Assembly (NCBI RefSeq): GCF_051020955.1
Contig: NC_135016.1
Location: forward strand, 10,000,001-10,064,000
Reading direction: 5' to 3'
DNA length: 64,000 nt
DNA from: Megalopta genalis
Lineage: Eukaryota > Arthropoda > Insecta > Hymenoptera > Halictidae
Below the pieces are notes generated by a model. That model did no database searches, was not told the DNA's origin, and saw only the letters and a program-made list of their open reading frames with translations. A program made the position numbers and the translations under genes. Positions 42,738-55,988 of this stretch are shown piece after piece; position 1 is the stretch's first letter; each line of letters opens with the position of its first letter.

Positions 42738-45550
42738 GATAACTCCTCGTCTATTTTATTTAAAGGGAAACGGGGAGGGGAAGAACGAGGCGCGGCCCGA
42801 ATGAAATGCCCTCGGAATATCATAGATCCGATTTCTCTCTCGTGAAAACGATCCCGCGGCGGAACACGCTGATAATTGGCTCGCATTATTTCATTTTATT
42901 CGAGGAGAAGTCGTCGATCACCGGCGGGGATCTCGCTTAAATTATAAATACAAAAAACTTGTTAAACATACCGGCAGATTTCTCCGCGTGGATCGCGTGA
43001 TCCTGTCGTCCGCTACGGATTAACAATCACGTGACAATGAGAACCTTGCGTGCCCCATCCCGGCGCCGATTGATCCGCAATCTATACACGGACGCGGTGC
43101 CGCTGATATCGTTAATTATTAATTGGATACAAGATCGTTAGTCGTATTAATCAACGCTGTGCCGGCCGTCGTCACGATCCCGCTGAAAGATCCGACAAAT
43201 TTTACATTCGATCGTAGATTTTTCCACGATCCCGGATCCGATCCGGCTCCGTGGAGATGATTCACGAGAAAGCCACTTTATGCGGCCAGAGAGAAGTGGC
43301 GAACGCTGGAAAGGGAGGTACGCAGCCATTGATGCAGTCTCGCTCGCCTTCGTTGATTCTTGCGTGTATTGATCGATGGTGACCGTAATTTTCAGATCGC
43401 GTGCCACATCACCTGCCACCTTCCTTTCCAATGCAAACCAATGTTATCGGGACGCGGCTCGCGTTTTTCCTCAAACCTCTTTTTGCCACCCTTTTCTCTT
43501 TCGCCGCTCCTCCAGGCCCTTGTATTTTATTTTCCGGGGGAAGAGGGCGAGCGTGTTCCGCGGACGCGATATAAGAAACCGATTAGGCGGCTTGTTTGTA
43601 AGTTCACGACCAATTAATTTTATTTCTCGCCGTGTACACAGCCGACGACTTGAAAAACGACGTGCCGCTGAAAAAGAACTAAAACGGTCCACCGTGTCCA
43701 CCCTCTTTACTCATTCACCCCCGAATCAAACGCTAATTCGTGTGCAAATAGAAATTAAGCATTTTACTTGTCACTTTCATTTCTGATTCGAGGGACGTCG
43801 TTATTGGCCAGCATATCCTCGCGCAAAATATTAATTGCAAGATGCAGATGCTACTGCAATTTTTGTTACTGCAAGCTAATGAACTATTTACACGGATGTG
43901 TCGGTCTGCAGATTTCCTTGCGAAGTAACAATCGTCCCTGTTAATTGCAACGTACAGAAGCTATTAATTTCTGTTCATTTGAAACGAATGATGTTCATAA
44001 AACGACGCGTATCGAGCGACGAACGTTGGACAAAATTTTAAGCGTCCTGACAGAACATTACTTTTTCTTTTTGCGCGACCACGATGATAACGAGGACGGC
44101 AGCAAAAATGTTTTCAATTCTTGCGAAATCAATCGTTACGAACAATCGTATTTAATTTTTCATATCTTTTTCATACACAAGCTTTATTATTGCACTTGTT
44201 TTGATGGCCCATAAAACATTCCCACTGGAACTTCGCTTTAATTGCACGCGGTTCAGCAAATATGAATTTCTGTAATAAAAGTATAATGATTTTACAGTAT
44301 TCGAAATTATGTTCGCTTCGGAATAATTTGCTTCTCGTTCATACGGCGTCTTATTACGGGAAAGAAACGGAACGATTTCGGTCGGGTCACAACGACCCGC
44401 CCGTCGGACGGGAGCGACGGCTGTAATCGGCGAGCCTCGCGCGGCGCGGAGAGACCGACGTTCGCCGATTTCGAGCGACGGCACGCTTCGTGTTCGGTTA
44501 TTGGGAAAACACGGGTCCGACAGCAATCACGTTTCCGTGTTCTTTTCAGTTGCAGGTGCAGCGGCGACCCAGCCACCACGCCGCGTGGGGAGAAAAAAAA
44601 AAGGGAACGAGAACCTTGAACCGATCGTAAATGGCTCGGAGTGAAAGCGGTCGAGTCTCCGCGGTTTTCCCAGAAGAGCGCGCGAGCCGCCAAATTATCG
44701 ACCTGTAAATCGGAATGAAGGATCTCTGGTTTTCTTGCCCGGCGCGGCGCGGCGGATCGGCAGAAAGTCGCGCGAGCGCCCGAGATCGAGACACGGTCCA
44801 GGCTGGCGGCGTCCAGAGCGGCGAAAAAATTCATCGATAATTGTGATCTCGGAAGTCCGAGGGGGGGAAAAAAATAGGGGATGCAACCCGTTTGTTCGGG
44901 TTTTATCGATCGGTATTAAAATGCCTGGACGGCTCGGTGGGAATGCTCGGCGTACCGTTCGCTTCGACAATTTGCCAGATTATGAACGAAGATACAGGAA
45001 CGATGCTTAGCGCCGCATTATCCTAACGACTTCCAGGTTACTTCGGATACGTGGACGTCGACTCGAAGATTTCCATCGGGAATATCCTTGGGCTATGCGC
45101 GAGGTGATTGATGGAACCTAGCTGGTCCCAACTGGTCCCCGTTCTAACGGAATTGTCACTCATTCTACAGATTCTTTGCGCGAAAATCGCTTAACGAGTG
45201 CGAGTTTTGGTACCGATGATGTCAATGAGGAGTGAATAAATGGTCATTCCGCGGGACACACTCCGTTGGGATTTCTTGAATGAGCCTGTAATTGATGATC
45301 CTCTTGCGGATAATGTTAGGTTGTTGTGTACGGTATGATGTGCAAGTTGCGCATAGTATGGGACTTTGATGGACGGCTCGAGATAGCTGTATTGCCTTGC
45401 GAATTTTATTTGCTTTTCCAAACAGGACTCTGTAGAAAGAGTGGCGCTGGCATGTGGCTACTGTAGTTGTGCCGTCTTTGGTTATTATTGAACCCCCATC
45501 CGTACCTCGCGTCAAGTTGACACAGTTTTCACGGGGATATTCAAGGAATA
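42738..45550. other. Unique DNA with two CpG-rich blocks
   Basis: CpG-rich at about 42990-43620 and 44340-45080. Frames up to 175 codons (44307-44834 minus) overlap frames on the other strand and carry no domain. The area 43000-43150 is repeat-free with clustered TTAATTATTAATT-type homeodomain cores. Confidence 0.45.
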
Positions 45551-45702
45551 ACAGTAATTTCTCCCTAATTCGCGGCGAGATTGCGCACGAAGATGGACAA
45601 TTTGGGAAAAGGAAATACAATTATTCGAGCCTCGCGGCTTGTTTTTATATTTTAACCGTATCTCCTGTTCCCAAATTGTTCATTTTTGTGCGCGATCAAC
45701 GT
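45551..45702. mobile_element. A-family MITE, copy 5, right end decayed
   Basis: The left end ACAGTAATTTCTCCCTAATT and CGAGATTGCGCACGAAGATG match the first subfamily. The inner arms are AATTTGGGAAAAGGAAATAC and CTCCTGTTCCCAAATTGTTC. The right end stops near TTTTGTGCGCGATCAACGTT without the terminal GAATTTACTG. Confidence 0.8.
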
Positions 45703-47235
45703 TAAAACTTGCCCATTTTATCTTAGGTTTTCGTCCTTAAACGAAGAATTTTCGAAACGAATTATTTATTCTTCCATCCTATTCGATAGTTTACCATTGT
45801 GTCAATTTTATTGTGTCGAAGAACACGGTTAGAAATAAGGAACGGACGAGAGTTAAACGAATGATACGCTTTTCAAATGTCTCCCTAGATTTCCAGACAA
45901 TTGAACAAGAATTTCGTTTCAACACGATCTTATCTTGAAAATTAAAATTGCTTTCTTTTTGCTGTAAGATATACTGTTTCAATCTGCAATTTCGAGGACG
46001 TTGTCATCCCTTGGTCCATATTGTCATAATTTAAGCATCGACACAGGAAACGTTTCCACAGACGTATCAAGCAAGTTCAATCAAATAAAAATGAAGGGAG
46101 TCATTATTAAATAATTGTTCGTACGAGAAATGATTTTAAGAGTCTCTTAAGAGTCCCCCGAACGGTCGGGTTCGTAAAACGCCGAAGGTCGCCGACAAGC
46201 TCGCAAGAATAAATTCTGAAAATAAATGTTTCTGCAATTATCGCGACGCCTCGCGTATCCAAAATGGATGGGTCCGCGGGAAGGGGAAAGCCGAAGGTAA
46301 ACGGCGTCAAATCGTCGCATGCCCGACGAAAAGACGATCGAGTCTGGGAGAGGACAGAAATATCGCTGGAAACCAGGACGAAGTAGTAGAAAAGAGGGGA
46401 CGAGGACGACAGGGCGAAACAGTGTCGGGCGAGAGGAGGGGATTGCAAAGGGGGGTGCCAAGGGAGAGGGCACCAGCGATCGTAGAAACCGGCGCAATGC
46501 CACAAGAAACTGACTAACTGGTAATTAGCATATTTCCAGAATATTTCGGCAGCACGCGATGTTCCGGTAACTCGCTCCGAAAATGCTCCCCATCGTTCGG
46601 ATTCCAGCGAAATAGGCCTCGGCGAATGCACATTATAACGACGTCACACGATTCTATTTCTGATGATCGAGATTATATTCTCCGGATTCGATTGTCCTTC
46701 GATGCCAAGCGAATTTCTTTTCCTGTTTAATTGAAGAAATCTCATTTCCGTTTGTTACCAAATGTCGCTTGCCTGTGTGACAAGCACAATTGTGCACACT
46801 GTGTGAAGATAACGAGAAGGAAGACAATTTTGATCTGTACTGTGATAATTGTTTTATGTTTTATAAAAGGATACACGTTGCAGTTATTAATAATAATACC
46901 GACGGAGCCGGTCGAACGATCGCTTCCACATTTTTTTAATTTAAAGATGTTGAAATTATAAAGATTCTTTCATAAGGAGTGATTGACTCAATATCTTCTA
47001 ATGCGACATTATAATAAAATATATTACTTTATTTTTATATCACTGTCTACGTATGTACATGTAACTACATTACGATAAATATGTTGAAAAATCTAAATAG
47101 ATTCAGTCTTGTTGTTGTTATGGAACAACAAACGTCAGTTACTTTTAGTATTAAAATAAGATAATTGAAACGGATGCTGTTGAAATAAACGCTGGCGGCA
47201 AACTTGAAAAGACACATCGATTTTTCAGCAATTTT
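45703..47235. other. Unique non-coding DNA
   Basis: A GC-richer purine-skewed stretch at 46150-46500 accounts for frames of 118-174 codons on the minus strand. No domain is recognised. Confidence 0.5.
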
Positions 47236-47500
47236 TCTAAAGAGACAATTGAAACCAATTTACCTGAAACTTTGAGGACGTTTTTACCATACTCTGGCTA
47301 TACTGCACAAATTTATTTAAAAATGCTATGATATGATCAATTCCAATTCATCTCATTTAAAAAATTCCAATTAAGTTTTAGCTTATACACACGTGCATTC
47401 TAAAGAGACGAATGAAATTAATTGATCTAAACCATGATAAATATTTTCATCATAATTCTGGTACAATATTAAAATTTATCCAGCTGCATTAAAAATAGAG
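47236..47500 (+). repeat. Diverged tandem duplication, unit about 163 bp
   Basis: TCTAAAGAGACAATTGAAACCAATT at 47235 recurs at 47398 as TCTAAAGAGACGAATGAAATTAATT. Each is followed at similar distance by CATA.TCTGG.TA-type and AAATTTAT...TTAAAAAT blocks. Heavily diverged. Confidence 0.6.
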
Positions 47501-48814
47501 TTTGCACAATGCGTGATCTACGAACTGCACAATCGATTCAAATTCGTCTCACCTCGAAAATTTCCCTTAAGTATTATTTAATAAACACAGTTCTCAAAAG
47601 AATATTCCACGAAGTGGAATCCACTTTCCAAAGAAGTTCTCGGCGACAACATTTCCGTCCACAAAAATTCGACAGCACATCTTCGAAAAACGAAAAATCG
47701 TGCCACTTTTTCAACGTTCACAGACCGGAGCCATTTTCAATTCCGATTAGATTCCCAGTTTCCCGAGGAAGGTGGACATTGCCTGGGTGTCTTCCTCGAT
47801 CCTCCTCCATCCTCGCCGTCAATTTCCCCCGCCCCTTCTTATCGCGGCAATCGATCTTGCGAAACCAGTCAAGGTCGATATTCTAACCGGTCATTCGCGG
47901 AATAATCATTCTTTCACCGACGGTGGCCGATTATCCGTGTCGGTAATTGAGCTTAATTGGGCATCGATCTATACGATCTACGGGGGCCTGCGACGACGAT
48001 CCCCGGTTGTCGTAGGCGAACGGACGCGATGCACATGCGTCCACCGTATGCACACATAGAGGCTGTGTGCATACACGCGTGCACTCCGTCGTACGCGACG
48101 AACGGACGACGGAACAACGGTCGACAGAGAAAGACCGATCGTTTGTACGCGCGGCGCGATTATTACATCGCTAATGACACGATGACTCAATTAGAAGGCA
48201 ACGTACAATCGGAATTCAGGCGCCTCTCCCGTCGTTCCGTCTCTCTCTCTTGACGCCCATTCACGGTCCACGCGGCCCGACGAGGCCCGCACGATATCAT
48301 TTCGTATTTGGCATATCCTGACCGAACGCGGGCCGAACGTGGGCCGAACAGCGCGGAGGAGACCTGTCACGAGTCCGCCGAGCGCAGATCGTATCTGACA
48401 TTATTGTCCCCCGCTATTAGGATGATTAACGGTACTCCTGGGTAATCGAGCCACGGGTATTGTCCCGTCGTGTGTCACCGTTGAATCCCGGCCTGGTTCC
48501 TCAGCCGCGACTCCAACCTCGAATCCTTTCTAATAGCCTCGGACCAGGTTTTCCTGCGTCTTCATTTATTCTCGACGCTGTAGCTTCGTTTCAACCGTGA
48601 TGCAACCGGAAATGCATCTTCTGGAATTTCGTTCCTAAGCGTTTCTATATTTTCGGCCAGAAAAGGTCATGCAATTTATTGTGTTCGATTCTGATTGGTA
48701 GAAACGGTACGGCATCATGAACGACGCTGAGCAGAATCATTGGAGGAGATTATGTATCGTTTTTAAAAACGTACACTCTTTACAACAGCAGAGTTAGGCT
48801 GGAGAATTATGTCA
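47501..48814. other. Unique DNA, CpG-rich 47740-48560
   Basis: Chance frames up to 125 codons. GTGCATACACGCGTGCAC-type alternation at about 48066-48084. No repeats are recognised. Confidence 0.5.
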
Positions 48815-49290
48815 CATTATAAAGCTCGTAGAGTGTGAGATTGAATGAACAAAATTACAGAATAAGTTAAATGCAGAATTGGTGTAACTCAGTTTGAGTT
48901 GGTAAATGTTTTTCTTTTTTATGTTTGACAAAAATGGGCCACTATGTTGGAGAACACTGAGCAATATTGTTATAAGAAATCGCGTTGAAAAAGACACCTT
49001 AATAAAATAGCAAAGTTACGCATCTGAAAAACATCGCATTATAAAAGTTGTAATGTGTGAGATTTCAATTAAACAAAAATGGTGTAACACAGTTTGAAAT
49101 GGTAATAGTTTCCGTTCTCTATGTACACAAAAAATGAGAAATCACATCATGATGTTCTTTGAAAACCAGCTAAAATGCAGCTAAATTAAATTTCAGAAAA
49201 GATATCATGTTATAAAAGTCGCCAAGTCCGAGATTTAGATTAAACAAAATAATAGAGTAACATAGTTCGAATTGGCAATAGTGTTCCACC
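48815..49290 (+). repeat. Degenerate tandem repeat, three units of about 170-220 bp
   Basis: Units begin CATTATAAAGCTCGTAGAGTG at 48815, CATTATAAAAGTTGTAATGTG at 49037 and CATGTTATAAAAGTCGCCAAG at 49206. Each continues with GAGATT...AA.AAACAAAAT and then GTAAC.CAGTT.GA.TTGG.AATAG. The spacings are 222 and 169 bases, so the units have suffered indels. Confidence 0.75.
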
Positions 49291-50364
49291 ATTAGGTTTC
49301 TTAAAATTTCCGAACCATGTTGAAAGATACTTAAGCGATTGGAATTAGTGCTATTTATATATCACTAATGATGAAATTGTACCATCATATATGCGCCAGA
49401 AAAATGTGTTAATTAAAAATATCTAACGATTGATGTTTCTCGCAGCCAAGCTATTCTACTCGCGTATCGTACGAATGAAAGCAAAATCAGTAGTTTAAAT
49501 AACCAAATAAATCTTATCTGAATTGTATCGAAGATTTCATTGAATTGCGTTTCACTCGATCAAACGAGCCACGAACGCGCAAACAGGCCGCGCGCACGTG
49601 TAATAGCAAATTCGCAAAAAGGCCTAACGATTTATTATTATTTATATCCTGTTACGAATTACTTTCACGTTCTTTTTTGGCCGCATTTTATTCTCATCTC
49701 GTATACTCCTCGTTTCTTTTCCCTGTCCGAACAATATTGCCTACTAATGAATTGTTTTTACCGATGCCAGATCGTTATTTGATCCTCATCGTCGTCGTCT
49801 TACGAAGGCGCCGCCAGATCATTAGCCGTCTTCCGGTTCCGCAGCGGGCCGACATAAGCAGGAGAAAACACCATAAACCATATTAAGCAGACCCATAAAA
49901 CGCGCCCTTATACGCGGCTACGGGAGCGGCTTGATTTCAAATCCCGGGAAGGATCCCCTATCAGGCTCCTTTTACCATGGACGCGACCGGCGTGTGTCGT
50001 ATATATTTATTGAGACAATAAACCGCAATTATGGCCGCCGTATAAACGACTAACTAACCACGTGGCGGCCGATGATCGCGATATTTTTCGACCGGTCTTC
50101 GTTCACGGCCTCTCTCTCTCTCTTCCACCGGAAGACGCTTTCTGACCAGCAGTCGCTGACGCCTCCAGTGTAAATCATTTCCAGATTGGTGGAAGAATTT
50201 TTTTTCCACCGTGCACTATCGTCGTAAACGTGCCGCGCGATGTGCGAAACGCCCGAGAGATGTTTACATGTACTCAACTCGCAGAAATCGCCACGATAAG
50301 GTGCAAATAATTAGCAACAATTTTCACACCATCGGCGATATCGCACGTTCAAGTTTTCTCGAAG
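49291..50364. other. Unique non-coding DNA
   Basis: AT-rich to 49540, then mixed. Frames of 60-113 codons, none recognisable. Confidence 0.5.
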
Positions 50365-50390
50365 ATATTGCCACGTTTTCGTGGCAATAT
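50365..50390. repeat. Perfect 11-bp hairpin
   Basis: ATATTGCCACG and CGTGGCAATAT flank a TTTT loop. A perfect 11-bp stem with a tetraloop is unlikely by chance. It could be a small foldback or a regulatory dyad, but it has no terminator or MITE context. Confidence 0.85.
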
Positions 50391-50422
50391 TCATTGCTAA
50401 AATGCTCAAGTGAACGCGGTGT

Positions 50423-50492
50423 GCAGTAATTTCTCCCTGATTCGCGCTCAGATTGCGCACAAAAATGGACAATTTGGTAAGAGAAGATACGA
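50423..50492 (+). mobile_element. A-family MITE left-end fragment
   Basis: CAGTAATTTCTCCCTGATTC, GCGCTCAGATTGCGCACAAA and AATGGACAATTTGGTAAGAG match the first A subfamily. The element breaks off near 50492 and no right arm is present. Confidence 0.8.
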
Positions 50493-53177
50493 GCTAAATT
50501 AATTCGATCATTTTCGCGTGAAGTACGAGATTCTGAACGTCGTCAATAGCAAAACTGACACAATATTTCTGAAAATTCTGTACCGATTTCAATTCTCTTC
50601 TGCGAATGCATTGTTTTAAATGAAATAATTATAGGATGAAGCATGGGGAACCGGTCGTTCGATCCGTGGCAGGTCGAAGTACGATTCCATATACGATTTT
50701 TGTGCGTTAGGGTCCCTTAGGAGCAACGTATAATTTCATTGGCTCGCCAGACTTGACGCAGTATTATGGTTCAATTAAATGGCCGACAGGTTGTAATTAA
50801 AAGGGTACTATTCGCGGCTCCGATTTTTCCGCATTGTTTTAGACGAAGGAAAATAGAGGAGCGTTATCCGCGCGTACGAATGTCCCTCGTTACCATTTAT
50901 CGTCGTTACGGCAACGAGACCCGTCGAATCAAATCCCGGTCTAACGACGAGCTTGTTCGAGTGACCGTGAGTCCGGCAGCTTCGGCCACGGGATTTAATG
51001 ATTATTACCGCGCCGATGATTGCTCCATAAAACAACATATTGCTGTACCTGGAACTCCGCGGCGTTGAAACTTCGGCTAGCTCGTGCAACCTCCGGCCCG
51101 ATAATGGTGCTGCCCTCGTTTCCGGTTGTTCTGTATACCGGTTGCTCGGACGTAAACGTGAAATCCTCGTGATTCGACCACTCGATCCACTAGCAACGAT
51201 GGAAAACCGTCGAAGGTGTGACTCGACCGGTCGTAAAACCGCCTAGACCGTTCTGATCCCCGAGTTTAACGATTCGATTTCTACCGAAACTCTTAAAACC
51301 CGGTTCTACCGCAATCTAATGCCGATTCCCGGACGCTGCATAAAAAAAGAAAAACAACGAGAATTCGGAATCCGCCCTAACGACCGTTGAGACACATTCG
51401 TTTTCTGTCATCAACGTTCCGGCCTCGAGAATCTTTCCAATCGAACTTCTCGTATCGCGTACTGATTGGAAATTAATATTTCAACAGATTCGAATGCAAT
51501 TTGAATATCTGGAAGTTGGGCAATTTTACCTGGCTGCAGATTTTATACGCGTTGGTCGTTAAATTTATAAAACATACAAGAACGTGGATGATAATAATTT
51601 GCCTTCGAACGAACAATTTAGGGAACAATTTCTGGAGAAGTTGTTATTTTGTACGAATCCAAATAATTCATTCAATCATGGACGAAATTGCTGTCGCTCT
51701 TGAATCATTATTCGACGAATTCTTGACTGTTGAATTTAATCTACTTTAATTGTCAATTAATCTTTAATACGGGCAATCTTTCAGTAATTGTACGTAACAT
51801 TTACGTTCAACCTTATGTTTAAGTTCAAACTTTGTGCACTACGAACACGCCATACTTTACTTAATCTCTTATTCGCGTTTAAAGTCATCAATTATTTTAT
51901 CGCATCTCGAACATCCATTAGGCGCCAAACTAAATTATCCCTCGGTTAAGAAAAAACTAATTAACCTTGACATAACCCACGGACGACGGACTGTATTCGC
52001 AACTGTACTAATGACGATGTTTCTAACAATCCTAACCTTCATTCGGCGATTTTTCGAATTGTATTTTTCAAGATATTTCTTGCCGACTTATTGCCCTTTC
52101 TGTTCCAAATGTCGCAGCAATTTATTTAATTTAATTACCGAAAATGGAATAATGAACTACTTAAATATACTTAAATATAACGAATTAAATATACAAATGT
52201 AACCAACACTGTACTGCAATAATAACAATATAATAGGATTTTTAGGAATGTCTCTTTTTTCTGCCCCAACTTGTTAATTTGTAATCCTTTTGTATGTTTT
52301 CCAAAGGGTTTCGTCTTTGCGCAAATAAACAATAAACACATGAAATGAATCTCTCCTAATTGAATCTCCACAAAATCGAAAAGAGGGATTCGCACGAACT
52401 AAATCGAATTTATGCACTTGAAAATCATATCGCGCTTAAACATCGCCAAAAGTGATCTGCGCGTGAATTTACATAATTCGCATAATAATTTGCCAGCACA
52501 GTGACTTCTCTCTATAAACGCGAGTCTACAGACCTCGACTGCGGCCAACATCGAGGTGCACAATACCACCCCTAAAATGGTGTTTCCACTATCAGCAATC
52601 CCGAAGACGACGCCCGACCATTACATTATAAAAGGAAGTGGCTAACAATCACGACTCAGATCGCAGAATAATTTTAACCCTCTTCCCAGAGGGTGCTGTT
52701 GATTTTCTAATAATCGCGTGGAATCGGTTTCTAAGAATCTCCGCTGAACGCGACGAGAATGGCGAGCCACGACGTTTGCTACTGGCAGATGCATTTTTCA
52801 TTTTTGAACGGAGCCGGTGCAAGGAGGCCGTATTAGTCAACTATGATGGAAGCGGGGCCGTATCGCGTGTAAACGCGAGCCGTATATATTCAATTAATTC
52901 AGGGCGGATGTTGTAGGCCGGCGATACAGCGCAGGGGTCGCGCCTCATTCTCGAAACAGTAGCCGTGTAGACGGTGCGGTTAATTAATGGCAGCATAGAC
53001 TGCGAGCGGTTCGCTTCGAAGTTGACGGAATGCAGCCTCACGTTTCTGGAGCTGCTGAAAAATCTGCGAAGTCCGCAGCAGCCTGTTTGCCACCAAGTTC
53101 GTCAAAAAGTACACGAAACCCGCGACTCTGCGACGTTCACCGTCGGTGGACTAAAAATGCGATGTTTGTGAAAGTGT
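50493..53177. other. Unique non-coding DNA
   Basis: CpG-rich at 50640-51480, AT-rich to 52500, mixed after. Contains the 16-mer TAACCTTGACATAACC at 51962-51977 that is shared with the B satellite. Frames up to 122 codons show no domain. Confidence 0.5.
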
Positions 53178-53423
53178 TTAACCCTTTGCACTCGAGTGGT
53201 GGCTCTGAGGCACCGCTGAAATTTGTTACATCACGTTCTAAGATAATGGTTACATTAACAAAGTTGAGATTTTAAAAAATGGTTAAAGTGTAACCGTTGT
53301 GTAAGTCGCAAGACCCAATTTCGCATGCATAAAATGCACATTGTCATATAAAATGAGAATACTATAAATCAGAAAAATTATTTTAGATTTACAGTTAAAA
53401 TAGCTTCGAGTGCAAAGGGTTAA
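53178..53423 (+). mobile_element. E-family TTAA MITE, copy 2
   Basis: A 238-bp element (53182-53419) between TTAA at 53178-53181 and TTAA at 53420-53423. The ends CCCTTTGCACTCGAG and CTTCGAGTGCAAAGGG give at least 13 bp of perfect inverted repeat. It is the inverted homologue of 9324-9563 and slightly better preserved at the ends. Confidence 0.9.
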
Positions 53424-53427
53424 TATA

Positions 53428-54110
53428 GATTCGAGTTTTCTCATCCTTACGTGATAATTAAATGAGGAGTCATTCATTTTTTGGAAAAGCGTCCAATACA
53501 GACTCATACTTTCTCATCCTCTCGTGATAATTAAATGAGAAGTCGTTCATTTTTTGGTTTAGACATTGTCGAATTTCTTGCTTCTTCATTTTTATTATTT
53601 TGCTTTATTTTTGGCCATCATTGGTCAGTTTTGGGCATTTTTGGGCATTTTGGGCCGCTTTTGGCAATTTTTAGTCGATCTCTCGAATTTCAGAGATTTT
53701 TTAATGAAATTTCATTAAACATTTATTGATTATGTCAAAGTTCTTGCTTCTTTATTATCTTACCTTAAAAAACAGAGTTTCTGAAAATGTCTAATGCAGA
53801 CACACATTTTTTCATCTTCTCGTAATAATTAAATGAGAAATCATACATTTTTTGCTTTAGATACTATTACATTTGCTGTTTCTGCATTTTTGCGCCAGAA
53901 AAAAAGCAACGTTTGCGAAAGTGTCTAATGCAAATTGATTCGTTTTTGTCCTCGCGATATTTTGAAATGAGAAGTCGTCCATTATCTTGTTCACATATCG
54001 TTGAATCTGTTGTTTCTTCATTTTTGTACCAGAAAAACGCAAAATTTATGAAATTGTCTAACGCAGATCGATTCCTTTCCATACTTACATGACGCTCAAT
54101 CGAGAAGACA
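53428..54110 (+). repeat. Degenerate tandem repeat with 133-bp period
   Basis: Units headed by AGATTCGAGTTTTCTCATCC (53428), AGACTCATACTTTCTCATCC (53500), AGACACACATTTTTTCATCT (53799), AAATTGATTCGTTTTTGTCC (53932) and AGATCGATTCCTTTCCATAC (54065). The last three are exactly 133 bases apart. Shared internal phrases are ATAATTAAATGAGAAGTC, CATTTTTTGGTTTAGA and GTGTCTAATGCAGA. The longer second gap holds a GGGCATTTT-rich insertion (about 53600-53670). Confidence 0.85.
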
Positions 54111-55988
54111 ATATTTCAGCCATTGTCCAGTAAACTGGTCCGTCTACCACCTAAAAAAAATCCAAGTCGTTTCGACCAATATGAAAAAAGATTTAAAAAA
54201 ATTCGGTTTTAAAAAAAGTTTAAAAAATTTAGTTCTAAAATCTGTCCAAAAATTTTTGCGATCTCCCGAATAAACCGACCTCCTTACCTCTTGAATTCAC
54301 AAGAAAACAGAAATGTTGAACGCGGTAAAGTCAACACTTAATTCCATCATAAATTCGTGCAAGCAGTCTGTTCTACGATTCCGACGATCCAGTATCTAAA
54401 CGACGATCCAAAATGGCGGCGGCTCGGCGAAGCCGCCGAAGAATGCGGCTCGCGTGTTGGTTTTCTAGCGGTATACGGTTTTTCTCACCTATATTTCGCC
54501 GCAGCGACGATGGTATCGCGTAAAAAGGGGTGCGAAGGAACAGTCGTATCGCGGTTACGCGTCGTGTCGTACGGTATATATATATATCGATCGGGACGCG
54601 TATCGATAATAGAGGATCGGGACGAGCGCAGAAAGCGTCTGTAATTTGCGACACCGCGGTCGTCGCTTCCTTTCCGGATCCATCGATCCGGGGTACGGAC
54701 GATTGATAATATTTACCGAAGAGTTTTCGCGTCGCACAGAAGCCGTAATAGGCGTGCCATCGTCACGGCAGCTCTAGAACCGGCTATTACACAACGCGCA
54801 ATAATTAACTAAATAAGCGGCGTAAACGTGCTACTTTTCTAATCTGCTCTATAGTCACTTTATGCTCACATGTTGTCGATGAGAGTCAATTAGGAGTTCG
54901 TTATACCTTATCTTAATTATACTAACGCCGCCGCTGCCGTTCGAACAATGTTGCGCGACCGCGCATCACGCTCCGGCGTGGATAATCCCATCGGTACTCC
55001 GTTTACGAAATAATCGATCCCTTTGACTCCGTACGAGCGCCGTTGGAAATTGTAGATTCTTAAGAAACAATTGTCTCGTCCCTCCAACGAGCAGATGGGA
55101 CTGCTAGACTAGCGGAAAATAAATGGCCGATCGGTATCCGCGTGTTCGCGTGCGCTAATTCTATATATTTTGCGGACAGTACTGTCAGAAAGCTTAAGCG
55201 GGGCATTTGTGCAAGCGCGGCTCGATGGATGCATTTTTATTCCCCATTAACGGCGCGATGTCACTCCTCGTTACCAAAAGTAGTTCATACCGTTTTAATC
55301 ACGCGTTTCAGGGTTGCCAGTCTACATATTTTCAAGGATGCGTTTAGCAAGTGCATTAGCAAAGCGTTCATTCATTAGCAAATGCTTTAGACGTCGGTAC
55401 GGGTAGACATTTATTTATTCATTATGTAGACGCCGGTATTAGTCGAAATAAAAATCTGCACCGGTTTTATGAAGCATATGTTAACTAGAAAGATTTTTCT
55501 CTCATTTAAAATCGTTGACATTAATTGAAAAGTAGTCTGTTAATCTTTTTTTGCTCATTTAAATAGCACTTTTTGCAGCGAATGGGCAAAGTCCGTGGAT
55601 TGCAGACATTATTTATTTCCAACGCGGAGATAGTTAATATTAATCCTGGTAAAAAGTATTCGAACACCTCTTAAAATGCAATAACTTGATTCAAACTGGA
55701 CTGATCGACTTAAATTGTATTTAAATGTTAAATGCACTAGTTTACTGTACAATGGGTAAAATGCTTTCTTTAATTTTGCTATTAGCTAGAATTATAAGAA
55801 AGTTAAAGAACGAGAGTTTTTTTATTGCGTTTTTTATTTGTTTTTATATCGTGTTTTTATTATATTCCAAGTAATTGCAATATCGTGGAAAGGTATTTCA
55901 ATCAATCGTACATAAAACTGGTCCCTTTAACGTTTAAAAAAACATTCAAGTCGTTTAGTCGAGTTTTAAGAGAATCATTGCGTTTTGA
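54111..55988. other. Unique non-coding DNA
   Basis: An A/T-rich low-complexity stretch at 54145-54260, a CpG-rich block at 54370-55030 with an (TA)n patch at 54574-54588, then AT-rich DNA. Frames of 60-95 codons on both strands. Confidence 0.5.

Noticed and set aside
44307..44834. 175-codon minus frame
   Set aside because: Overlaps frames on the other strand in a CpG-rich block. No motif found.
53428..54110. Possible relation to the B satellite because both have a 133-bp period
   Set aside because: The sequences share no blocks. The equal period is coincidental as far as can be seen.
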